DNA of 8,830 nucleotides from JAAYWY01 sp050945275 (GTDB lineage Bacteria > Bacillota > DTU030 > DUMP01). This document shows, in pieces, positions 1 through 5,252 of this stretch. The first letter of the stretch is position 1, and each line of letters begins with the position of its first letter. The stretch lies in assembly GCA_050945275.1 (NCBI GenBank), contig JBMNSQ010000074.1:1-8830 (forward strand), read 5' to 3'. The notes under the pieces are model-generated. The model did no database searches. It was not told the origin of the DNA and saw only the letters and a list, made by a program, of their open reading frames with translations. The position numbers and the translations under genes were made by a program.

Positions 1-1012
1 CGGCGACGAAGCACTGGTTAAAGTGGGTCAGGCTATTGCTGGTTCAATTCGAGGCACAGACGTTGCGGCCAGGTATGGAGGAGATGAGTTCGCGGTGATT
101 TTGCCCAAGACCACCGTAAACCAGGCCCGGACTGTGGCCCAAAGAATTAGGGAGGCTATCCGGCGCTCTTTTGTCGGCGCTGGCGGCCGAGGGCAACTGC
201 TCACTGTAAGTTTGGGCGTAGCTATATATCCAATGGACGGAGAAAACAAGCAGCAGCTTCTGACCTATGCCGACCAAGCACTATATCAGTCCAAGCGAGC
301 CGGAAGAAACAAGGTCTCAGGGCGACTATCACCTAAAAACACCGTGCCCGGTCCGGACCTTATTAAGGCTACAGCCGAAGCCGAGCGCGATTTCCTAATG
401 AAACAAGTGGAAGATGCTTATCTAGCCACCGTTTATACATTAGCGGCCGCCATCAACGCTCGCGATAACTATACATACGAGCATTCGGAAATGGTTACCT
501 GCTACGCTGTCAGCCTGGCCGATACTTTAGGGCTATCGGAAGAACAAAAAAAGATCATCCATCATGCAGCTATGTTACATGACATTGGTAAAATCGGCGT
601 ACCTGAATATATTTTGAACAAGCCGGGGCCGCTCACAGCAGGCGAGCGAGAGATTATAGAAAACCATGTCCATATTGCCGATGCTATCATTGGCCAAATG
701 CCATATTTACGTGGTTTGGCACCTATTATTAGACATCATCATGAGCGCTATGACGGTCAGGGTTATCCCAACCGGCTGCAGGGCGAAAAGATCCCGTTAG
801 AGTCGCGGATTTTAGCCATCGCTGATGCTTTCCATGCCATGACCAGCAACCGACCCTATCGAAATGCCTTGAGCAAGGAAGAAGCCCAGCACCAACTCTT
901 TCTGCTCGCAGGACAACAGTTTGATCCTGCGCTTGTCCCGATGTTTCTAGGAGTCTTGCAGTCTCAAAAGCAAGAGCAATGTCCGAACCAGGTTGGGGCG
1001 CTAATTGTATAA
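1..1012 (+). CDS. GGDEF + HD-GYP cyclic-di-GMP enzyme (5' end outside the window)
   Basis: The gene enters from the left edge: the frame is open from base 2, and the residues before the GTG at 23 (GDEALVK) already fit a GGDEF domain, so base 23 is not the start. Counting from base 2, an inhibitory-site motif RGTD lies at about residues 17-20, five residues before an intact GGDEF at 26-30. This predicts a diguanylate cyclase with product feedback. An HD-GYP phosphodiesterase domain follows (about 145-320) with its expected metal ligands: His in YEHSE, the HD pair in LHDIGKIG, His in NHVH, the HHH before GQGYP, and Asp in IADAF. HD-GYP enzymes hydrolyse c-di-GMP to pGpG or GMP. Both active sites look complete, so the net activity cannot be read from sequence. 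Any sensor or membrane part lies upstream and is unseen. The gene ends at TAA 1010-1012, 65 bases before purC. Confidence 0.93.
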   Translation, partial: GDEALVKVGQAIAGSIRGTDVAARYGGDEFAVILPKTTVNQARTVAQRIREAIRRSFVGAGGRGQLLTVSLGVAIYPMDGENKQQLLTYADQALYQSKRAGRNKVSGRLSPKNTVPGPDLIKATAEAERDFLMKQVEDAYLATVYTLAAAINARDNYTYEHSEMVTCYAVSLADTLGLSEEQKKIIHHAAMLHDIGKIGVPEYILNKPGPLTAGEREIIENHVHIADAIIGQMPYLRGLAPIIRHHHERYDGQGYPNRLQGEKIPLESRILAIADAFHAMTSNRPYRNALSKEEAQHQLFLLAGQQFDPALVPMFLGVLQSQKQEQCPNQVGALIV

Positions 1013-1017
1013 GTTTC

Positions 1018-1046
1018 TTGTAAGGGGTGTCTCCTTCGACTATAAT
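1018..1046 (+). promoter_or_regulatory. Sigma-A type promoter of the purC-like gene
   Basis: A -35 box TTGTAA (1018-1023, 4 of 6 consensus) and a perfect -10 box TATAAT (1041-1046) are separated by exactly 17 bases. Transcription would start near 1053, ten bases before the ribosome site at 1063-1070. The -35 lies just after the stop codon of the c-di-GMP enzyme, so purC can be transcribed on its own. The GTG at 1027 lies between the two boxes and so would not be in this transcript. Confidence 0.7.
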
Positions 1047-1077
1047 CAATCTAGTTAGTCGTGGAGGAGGGCAACTG

Positions 1078-1746
1078 GTGCAAAAGCTATATAACGGAAA
1101 AACCAAGGACGTGTTTCTAAGAGACGACGGCAACATACTCCTAGTGTTTAAAGATGCTGTTACTGGGGCGAACGGGAAAATCGATCCCGGTGCTAATGAA
1201 GTTGTCGGGGAGATGGCCGGTAAAGGAAACGCATCCCTCAACCTTACTGTTTACTTTTTTGATTTACTTGGACAAGCAGGGTTATTAACACATTTCATAT
1301 CTACTGGGCCTGATCCCTGCAGCCTTATAGTAAAGAAAGCACGTTCCTTTGATTTAGAGGTTATTTGCCGGGAAAAAGCGTACGGTAGCTTTGTCCGGCG
1401 CTACGGTAAGTGGGTTAAGGAAGGGGCTTCACTACCGTCACTAATTGAATTTACCTTGAAAGACGATGAGCGCAAAGACCCCTTAATCACAGAAGATGCT
1501 TTGGCAGCGCTAAATATTTTGTCGGCTGACATAATCGCTACCATTAAAACAACCGCTCAGCAGGCCACTGCTATCATCAAAGCTGACTTAGCTAAATATG
1601 GACTAGAGCTACTGGACATAAAGTACGAATTCGGTGAAGTGGACGGCCAGACAGTTATTATCGACGAGGTCTCCGGCGACAGCATGCGGGTAATGAAAGA
1701 CGGCAAAATCCTGTTGCCGGATGAAGTATATGAGGCCATGCAGTGA
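1078..1746 (+). CDS. purC: Phosphoribosylaminoimidazole-succinocarboxamide synthase (SAICAR synthetase), short clostridial-type variant
   Basis: PurC joins aspartate to CAIR using ATP in de novo purine synthesis, in the cytoplasm. The start chosen is GTG 1078, seven bases after a near-perfect ribosome site GGAGGAGG (1063-1070), giving 222 residues beginning with QKLYNGKTKDVF, the family's N-terminal YxGKxKxV signature. The GTG at 1027 would be in frame but falls inside the promoter. Family landmarks are the glycine-rich GKGNASLN, the VKKARSFDLEVICREKAYGSFVRRYG block, LKDDERKDPLITEDAL, and the LLDIKYEFG...IIDEVSGDSMR region. Two points differ from E. coli-type PurC of about 237 residues. There is an insertion (IDPGANEVVGEM) before the GKG motif. 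The C-terminus stops soon after DEVSGDSMR, lacking the usual KDRFR-type helix, and the usual SPD is SGD. From memory, similar short forms are annotated as purC in other Clostridia. No other purine gene is in the window. Confidence 0.88.
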   Translation: MQKLYNGKTKDVFLRDDGNILLVFKDAVTGANGKIDPGANEVVGEMAGKGNASLNLTVYFFDLLGQAGLLTHFISTGPDPCSLIVKKARSFDLEVICREKAYGSFVRRYGKWVKEGASLPSLIEFTLKDDERKDPLITEDALAALNILSADIIATIKTTAQQATAIIKADLAKYGLELLDIKYEFGEVDGQTVIIDEVSGDSMRVMKDGKILLPDEVYEAMQ

Positions 1747-1750
1747 TCCG

Positions 1751-1770
1751 GGCAGCCACAGAAGGCTGCC
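1751..1770 (+). other. Perfect 7-bp hairpin after purC, possible weak terminator
   Basis: GGCAGCC (1751-1757) and GGCTGCC (1764-1770) form a perfect stem with a six-base loop, starting four bases after the purC stop. It sits where a transcript end is expected, in a convergent gap with the minus-strand DUF503 gene. No T-run follows, so it does not meet the usual definition of an intrinsic terminator. It may protect the 3' end or work with a termination factor. The rest of the gap up to 1842 shows nothing clear. Confidence 0.45.
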
Positions 1771-1842
1771 TCTACATAAGGCCGTAACACGTTGTAACCA
1801 ATCTACTTTAGCCCAGAAAGCTTCGCTGGTACGGGCTGCTCT

Positions 1843-2124
1843 CTAGAATACTTCCTTATGTATATTCTCCACTGAAAAACGTCCGTCTTTGCCCAAAAAA
1901 TCCAAAACGCGATCTAGTTGCCGGTTAACATGATCCGTGCTATTGGCAACGCAGGCTATCCCGATTACAGCCCACCGGTGGTCGTCTTGCCGATCAACTT
2001 CGGCTACGGATGTATTAAACCGATGCCGTAGGCGGGCAATAATGCTCCTTATGATTTGCCTTTTTTCTTTTAGCGAAAAAACATCCCCTAAGTAAATCTC
2101 TACAGTGATTGTGCCTGTAATCAT
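1843..2124 (-). CDS. DUF503 / YlxP-like small protein
   Basis: This is a 93-residue protein with the DUF503 pattern: MI(T/V)G N-terminus, SLKEKRQIIRSI, RLRHRFNTSVAEVDRQD, and a central AVIGIACVANSTDHVNRQLDRVLDFL block. The family includes Bacillus subtilis YlxP, commonly found beside infB and rbfA and sometimes suggested to relate to ribosome maturation; its biochemical role is unsettled. Here the gene is not next to infB or rbfA. The ATG at 2124-2122 has a good ribosome site, GGGAGG, read on the minus strand at 2136-2131, six bases upstream. The cupin terminator at 2187-2161 separates it from the gene upstream, so it probably has its own promoter, but I see no convincing -35/-10 pair. It is full length for the family. 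Confidence 0.85.
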   Translation of the reverse strand: MITGTITVEIYLGDVFSLKEKRQIIRSIIARLRHRFNTSVAEVDRQDDHRWAVIGIACVANSTDHVNRQLDRVLDFLGKDGRFSVENIHKEVF

Positions 2125-2160
2125 GTCGTTCCTCCCTTGTCCACTGATTCTTATGCCCTA

Positions 2161-2187
2161 ATAAAAATCCCCGCTACACAAGCGGGG
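2161..2187 (-). terminator. Intrinsic terminator of the cupin gene
   Basis: Read on the minus strand, CCCCGCT (2187-2181) and AGCGGGG (2175-2169) form a perfect 7-bp GC-rich stem with a 5-base loop, followed by ATTTTTAT. It begins 29 bases after the cupin stop codon. There is no T-run on the plus-strand side, so it acts in the minus direction. Confidence 0.88.
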
Positions 2188-2215
2188 CCACCTAACAAAC
2201 CAGAACCTATTCTTT

Positions 2216-2569
2216 TTAGGCAAATAATATCAGAGCTATAAACACCAAGTCCTCGTTACCATTATTGGCGATGGAATGTGACTCTCCATCACGAGTCAGA
2301 ACCACATCTCCAGCGCTTACAGCCACCTCTGTCCCATTGTCATTCACCAAGCCACACCCGCTAAGTATGTAATACGTTTCCGAATCCCCCACATGTTGAT
2401 GCAATCCCACCGAAGCTCCAGGAGGAAGAGTTATTTGAGCAAACATTTTCCCTTTTCCATTGAGTTCATCCCGACTGCTTTCCAAAATATGAACTATTTG
2501 GGCCTGACCTTGACCGTCTCGTAAGTTAACACCTATTTCCTTTCGCATTTCCTCAGCCCGTCTTAGCAT
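2216..2569 (-). CDS. Small single-domain cupin protein
   Basis: A 117-residue protein with one cupin_2 barrel. Cupin motif 1 is seen as GLHQHVGDSETYYILSG (about residues 54-70), supplying two His and one Glu metal ligands. Motif 2 is seen as GDVVLTRDGESHSIANNG (about 87-104), supplying the third His. A metal-binding fold is therefore predicted, but the substrate is not. Such small cupins are often annotated as mannose-6-phosphate isomerase-like, yet nothing here supports that reaction specifically. The N-terminal 30 residues (MLRRAEEMRKEIGVNLRDGQG) are outside the barrel. The ATG has a strong ribosome site GGAGG seven bases upstream (2581-2577, minus strand). It lies downstream of tRNA-Thr but is separated from it by a terminator. 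No clear promoter of its own was found. Confidence 0.85.
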   Translation of the reverse strand: MLRRAEEMRKEIGVNLRDGQGQAQIVHILESSRDELNGKGKMFAQITLPPGASVGLHQHVGDSETYYILSGCGLVNDNGTEVAVSAGDVVLTRDGESHSIANNGNEDLVFIALILFA

Positions 2570-2692
2570 CTGATATCCTCCATCTCCTTGATGATAATAA
2601 CAGAATTCTACGTCAAGGGTCTAAAACCTTCTTGTAATCAAGTTTGGGCATCCGTTGAGCGCCAAAATGCCTGTCAAGCCCCAATTTAGGCG

Positions 2693-2721
2693 AAACAAAA
2701 ACCCCGCAAACCGTTGCGAGG
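2693..2721 (-). terminator. Intrinsic terminator of the tRNA-Thr unit
   Basis: On the minus strand CCTCGCAA (2721-2714) pairs with TTGCGGGG (2709-2702), 8 bp including one G-T pair, with a 4-base loop. It is followed by TTTTTGTTT (2701-2693). It starts 13 bases past the tRNA 3' end, as expected for a monocistronic tRNA transcript. The stretch 2570-2692 between this terminator and the cupin shows no gene. Confidence 0.88.
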
Positions 2722-2734
2722 CCTAACTTTCTAT

Positions 2735-2809
2735 TGGAGCCGATGAAGGGATTTGAACCCCCGACCGGTGCATTACGAATGCACTGCTCTACCCCTGAGC
2801 TACATCGGC
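2735..2809 (-). tRNA. tRNA-Thr, anticodon CGT, with encoded CCA
   Basis: A complete 75-base cloverleaf can be drawn on the minus strand. The acceptor stem is GCCGATG/CATCGGC. T8-A9 is followed by the D arm GCTC-AGGGGTA-GAGC. The anticodon stem is GTGCA/TGCAC with loop TTCGTAA, giving anticodon CGT (reads ACG, Thr). The variable loop is CGGTC, and the T arm is GGGGG-TTCAAAT-CCCTT with two wobble pairs. The discriminator base is T and CCA is encoded. CGT tRNA-Thr is one of several threonine isoacceptors usual in Bacillota. It stands alone, with its own promoter and terminator. Confidence 0.96.
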
Positions 2810-2812
2810 TCA

Positions 2813-2847
2813 TTTAGTGCGAAACTAAAGGCACGCCATCAACGTGC
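2813..2847 (-). other. Two tandem small hairpins in the tRNA-Thr leader
   Basis: On the minus strand, GCACG-7-CGTGC (2847-2831) and TTTAGT-TTCGC-ACTAAA (2829-2813) are perfect 5- and 6-bp stems. They fill almost the whole predicted leader between the transcription start near 2848 and the mature tRNA 5' end at 2809. They could shape 5' processing by RNase P or be incidental; short stems like these arise by chance. Confidence 0.4.
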
Positions 2848-2854
2848 TGTCTAT

Positions 2855-2883
2855 ATTATACTTACTTTGATTGTGCTGTGCAA
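2855..2883 (-). promoter_or_regulatory. Sigma-A promoter of tRNA-Thr
   Basis: On the minus strand a -35 box TTGCAC (2883-2878, 4 of 6 consensus) and a perfect -10 box TATAAT (2860-2855) are spaced by exactly 17 bases. Predicted start is near 2848, giving a leader of about 39 bases before the tRNA. This is one of the best promoter matches in the window. Confidence 0.85.
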
Positions 2884-2897
2884 GCATATCCTTCATA

Positions 2898-2956
2898 CCA
2901 GCCCTCTCACCGGGAACCGGGCAACTGCAGAGAGTTGCCCCTACAACGGGGGCTGG
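2898..2956. repeat. Nested palindromic intergenic element (REP- or MITE-remnant-like)
   Basis: An inner perfect inverted repeat GGGCAACT (2919-2926) / AGTTGCCC (2933-2940) is enclosed by an outer arm CCAGCCCTC (2898-2906) pairing 8 of 9 with GGGGGCTGG (2948-2956). Read on the minus strand the core is GTAGGGGCAACTC then GTTGCCC. From memory this resembles GTAGGGGC(A/G)AC-type palindromic repeats that occur in many copies in some bacterial genomes. It occupies the gap between the azlD stop (3004) and the tRNA promoter (2883). It lacks a T-run, so it is a poor intrinsic terminator. Confidence 0.55.
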
Positions 2957-3003
2957 GAGCACCTGGAGGGCCCCGGTCTCTGTACTAGCTCGCGCACTGA
3001 GAA

Positions 3004-3306
3004 TCAAAAGACAATCTGCAGAACCATCATGGCCAAAATCCCACCAAAGAGGATTCCCAAAAGCGGTATGCGCAGCAAACCCAATACCACACAAATTAGG
3101 CCGGCCAGGGCCCCTACCAAAGGGTTTTCGTTAACGGTGAGAATACCGGGAAAAATAAGGGCCCCTAACATGGCATAAGGTATGTTTTCTAAAAAACGAC
3201 GCAACCTGGGTGCAATAGTGACCCGTTTTAGTACAGTCATAGGTAGCATTCGCGGAATATAAGTCACAACACCCATCCCAACAACAAGTGCAATATAGCT
3301 CTTCAA
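3004..3306 (-). CDS. azlD: AzlD-family branched-chain amino acid export subunit
   Basis: A 100-residue, very hydrophobic protein with the AzlD pattern: MKSYIALVVGMGVVTYIPRMLP at the N-terminus, the RRFLENIPYAMLGAL block in the middle, and two further hydrophobic segments, for three or four membrane helices in all. AzlD is the small partner of AzlC; together (as BrnFE) they export branched-chain amino acids or their analogues from the cytoplasm. The start is TTG 3306-3304, overlapping the azlC stop by four bases (TTGA). A strong ribosome site GGAGGAGG, seven bases upstream inside the end of azlC, settles this start. Translational coupling with azlC is likely. The length is normal for the family. 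Confidence 0.92.
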   Translation of the reverse strand: MKSYIALVVGMGVVTYIPRMLPMTVLKRVTIAPRLRRFLENIPYAMLGALIFPGILTVNENPLVGALAGLICVVLGLLRIPLLGILFGGILAMMVLQIVF

Positions 3307-4046
3307 GACAACGCCTCCTCCACCGGCTTATTCTCCTCTTTTGTGAATTCATCTTCAGACAGGAAAGCTCCTACAGCTGCTCCGGCTAAAGCAGCCATAA
3401 TAAGTGCCCACCCCTGTTCTAACCAGTACTGAAAAAACCAGTTCAGGACTGCACCGGTAACGGCAACAGTAGCCACTTTTATCGAGGTACGCGATGCCGG
3501 TATCAACAGGCCGATAAACATAGCATATAAGGCCACACCCATGCTCTGCTGAACAAATTCCGGTAACAAGGCTCCGGTCATAGTACCTATTACTGTACCT
3601 CCCACCCAACTAGCATAGCCCAAGAGATTCAGTCCACATAAAAACGAAACTGGAAGCTTGGAACGTTTGTCCAATGAGGCCACAGCAAAAGACTCATCGG
3701 TTATGCCGAAAGAAAGGAGTGCTAAGGTCAAAGCGGAGGCCTCTTTAATCCGCAAACTAAGTGAGGCGCTCATAAGTAAGTGGCGCAGATTGACAATGAA
3801 GACTGTAATCACGATTCCAAGGAGAGAGGCTCCCGCTGCTAGCATTTGCACAGCAATGAACTGGCTAGCGCCAGCAAAAACTACTATGGACATTAAAATA
3901 ATTTCTCCAGGAGACAATCCCGCGTTGGCAGCCATCAGGCCAAACGCCACAGCAATTGGTACGTAGCCAATACCCACAGGAACTCCTGCCTTAAGGCCAG
4001 CAATGAAATGATCTGAAAATTGCTTTGAGTACGAAGCAGATTTCAA
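3303..4046 (-). CDS. azlC: AzlC-family branched-chain amino acid permease
   Basis: A 247-residue integral membrane protein with AzlC landmarks: GVPVGIGYVPIAVAFGLMA (residues 21-39), FAGASQFIA (57-65), NLRHLLMSASLS (86-97) and FGITDESFA (113-121), then further hydrophobic helices to about 230 and a short acidic cytoplasmic tail (EDEFTKEENK). It should be the main channel-forming subunit of the AzlCD exporter. The start is TTG 4046-4044, preceded by AAAGGAG with a 7-base spacer; no ATG fits better. The upstream gap to the divergent FliK-like gene contains a perfect 16-bp palindrome at 4077-4092, about 30 bases before the start, a plausible operator. A weak promoter (TTCCAA, 16 bases, TATAAT; 4172-4145) lies beyond it. 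Confidence 0.92.
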   Translation of the reverse strand: MKSASYSKQFSDHFIAGLKAGVPVGIGYVPIAVAFGLMAANAGLSPGEIILMSIVVFAGASQFIAVQMLAAGASLLGIVITVFIVNLRHLLMSASLSLRIKEASALTLALLSFGITDESFAVASLDKRSKLPVSFLCGLNLLGYASWVGGTVIGTMTGALLPEFVQQSMGVALYAMFIGLLIPASRTSIKVATVAVTGAVLNWFFQYWLEQGWALIMAALAGAAVGAFLSEDEFTKEENKPVEEALS

Positions 4047-4076
4047 CTTAATTCTCCTTTAAAATTAAGAGTTTTG

Positions 4077-4092
4077 GTTAGCCTAGGCTAAC
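4077..4092. promoter_or_regulatory. Perfect 16-bp palindrome, possible operator
   Basis: GTTAGCCTAGGCTAAC is identical to its own reverse complement (8-bp half-sites, no spacer). It lies in the divergent gap, 31 bases upstream of the azlC start and about 70 bases upstream of the sigma-28-like promoter. A dimeric repressor site is the natural reading; with no loop it would make a poor RNA hairpin. The regulator is unknown, and the sequence does not match the CodY consensus. Confidence 0.5.
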
Positions 4093-4144
4093 ACATACCG
4101 TCATAAATTGCAGCTCACGCGCCAAAAAATTTTATTATTGTGCT

Positions 4145-4172
4145 ATTATATCACGTCTACGGTAATTTGGAA
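4145..4172 (-). promoter_or_regulatory. Candidate azlCD promoter (weak -35)
   Basis: On the minus strand TATAAT (4150-4145) is a perfect -10 box, but the best -35 is TTCCAA (4172-4167, 3 of 6 consensus) at 16 bases. Transcription would start near 4138, about 90 bases before azlC, placing the palindrome at 4077-4092 inside the leader. It overlaps the opposing sigma-28-like promoter, so the two would compete for space. Confidence 0.4.
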
Positions 4173-4190
4173 GATAAAACAGGCCGATGT
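4163..4190 (+). promoter_or_regulatory. Candidate sigma-28 / SigD flagellar-type promoter
   Basis: TAAT (4163-4166), 16 bases, then GCCGATGT (4183-4190) closely matches the Bacillus SigD consensus TAAA-N14-16-GCCGATAT (3 of 4 and 7 of 8). Predicted start is near 4198, 28 bases before the ribosome site at 4226-4233. The first in-frame ATG of the next gene, at 4187, lies inside the -10 element, which supports moving that gene's start to 4238. Its position before a flagellar-type gene makes it more credible than a chance match. Confidence 0.55.
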
Positions 4191-4237
4191 ATATAGCAAG
4201 CAGGTTACGAATCGAGTCTATTTGTGGTGGTGGCATA

Positions 4238-5194
4238 ATGCATCTTAACTTTATCTCATCTGTATCAACCTTGGGAACTGCTCCTTCACTACAAACACTT
4301 CCCTTGCAGCCTGGACAGGTGCTTCCGGCATCATTGCTAACAGCCGATGATGGAAAGAGCAACCTGTTGTTACAAGGGCGCATATACACCGCCACCGGGG
4401 CATTGCCTGCTGAGCCCGGGGCATTTTGGGTCCAGGTACAAAAGGTGGAGCAAGAAAAAATAGAAATAAAGGTCCTATCCGCCTTATGCGGACAAGACCT
4501 TGATATTAAGCTCCTCGGTAAAGCTCTCAATGTCAAAGTTAATAAAGAGACTCAAGCTGTTATAAAACACCTACTACGCTGGCGTCTACCACTTAGTCGA
4601 GAACTGGTACAGGGATTTATCACCAGTACTAACAATGTTCCAACTGATAGTCGGCCTGCCGTCTGGGCCAGCCTTGCATTTATAAAGAGTCTTGCCCTAA
4701 ATAAAGAACCCCAAAAAGTTAGTGCCGCTCTTAAATACATACTACGTCACCCTAAAGCAGCTCCTGAAGGTCAAGAGGCTATTAACCAAACACATCCGCT
4801 GTACCTGGACCAAGAGGTAGTACGTGCATTAGTATTTCAAGCGGGACAAAACGAAGGCGAGGTCTTTATTGTATCCCGCTACCAGGGTCAAGAAAGTCAC
4901 CACGAGAACAATCAGATACGATCACTGATGATACGCCTTTCCACCGCTTTATGGGGCCAGATATGGATACAATTGACTATAAACGGCAATGAGCTAACAG
5001 CGAAAGTTGTGGCCGAAAATACTTCTTTCTTGAGCCTAGCTCAAGAAGCTGAACCGGAGCTCAAGAAGCGTTTTCGCGTAATCGGCTGGGAACTAGCAGC
5101 TATAACTACCTCCAAGCAAAAGATAACCAGCGTCGCTGAACTAATGGAACCGAGAGGACCAGATAATTATCGGCCACTGGATGCTTTAGTGTGA
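4238..5194 (+). CDS. FliK-like flagellar hook-length control family protein
   Basis: The protein has 318 residues from ATG 4238, which follows GGTGGTGG (4226-4233) by four bases; an in-frame ATG at 4187 lacks a ribosome site and falls inside a candidate promoter. The N-terminal part has a beta-rich segment (QVLPASLLTADDG ... LLLQGRIYTATG, about residues 27-55). A helical middle follows with an LPLSRELVQGF motif near 117-127. The C-terminus, about 240-290 (WGQIWIQLTINGNELTAKVVAENTSF, then ELKKRFRVIGWELAAI), has the strand-strand-helix pattern of the FliK C-terminal domain. FliK measures hook length and triggers FlhB to switch export substrate. The gene directly downstream is an FlhB C-terminal-like protein, which supports this call. 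Family membership is an inference from pattern, and the true flagellar FliK may be elsewhere in the genome. Confidence 0.68.
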   Translation: MHLNFISSVSTLGTAPSLQTLPLQPGQVLPASLLTADDGKSNLLLQGRIYTATGALPAEPGAFWVQVQKVEQEKIEIKVLSALCGQDLDIKLLGKALNVKVNKETQAVIKHLLRWRLPLSRELVQGFITSTNNVPTDSRPAVWASLAFIKSLALNKEPQKVSAALKYILRHPKAAPEGQEAINQTHPLYLDQEVVRALVFQAGQNEGEVFIVSRYQGQESHHENNQIRSLMIRLSTALWGQIWIQLTINGNELTAKVVAENTSFLSLAQEAEPELKKRFRVIGWELAAITTSKQKITSVAELMEPRGPDNYRPLDALV

Positions 5195-5252
5195 TTCTAA
5201 GTACGACTTAAATTGGGGACAAAATATTAACCATAAAATAGGAGGTATCTTG

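Noticed and set aside
729..1241. 170-residue minus-strand frame opposite the HD-GYP end and purC start
   Set aside because: It is antisense to two well-supported genes, with low-complexity composition typical of a shadow frame.
1810..1842. Imperfect hairpin downstream of the DUF503 gene (AGCCC...GGGCT)
   Set aside because: The stem is short and bulged, and no T-run follows on the minus strand, so I could not support it as a terminator.
2570..2692. Possible promoter of the cupin gene (TTGACG followed by TATTAT)
   Set aside because: The spacing is only about 11 bases, which does not make a working sigma-A promoter.
2613..2813. 66-residue minus-strand reading frame (CSSGVEQ-type protein)
   Set aside because: It is a read-through of the tRNA-Thr gene and its terminator; this peptide pattern is a well-known artefact of translated tRNA genes, and there is no ribosome site.
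2753..3178. 141-residue plus-strand frame across the tRNA, the palindrome and the end of azlD
   Set aside because: It runs antisense to azlD and through an RNA gene, has no ribosome site and no recognisable domain.
4100..4150. Possible sigma-A promoter for the FliK-like gene (TTGCAG and TATTAT)
   Set aside because: The spacing is 19 bases and the region is simply AT-rich; the sigma-28-like site is the better match.
4135..4536. 133-residue minus-strand frame opposite the FliK-like gene
   Set aside because: It overlaps a supported gene and two promoter candidates and shows no family signature.
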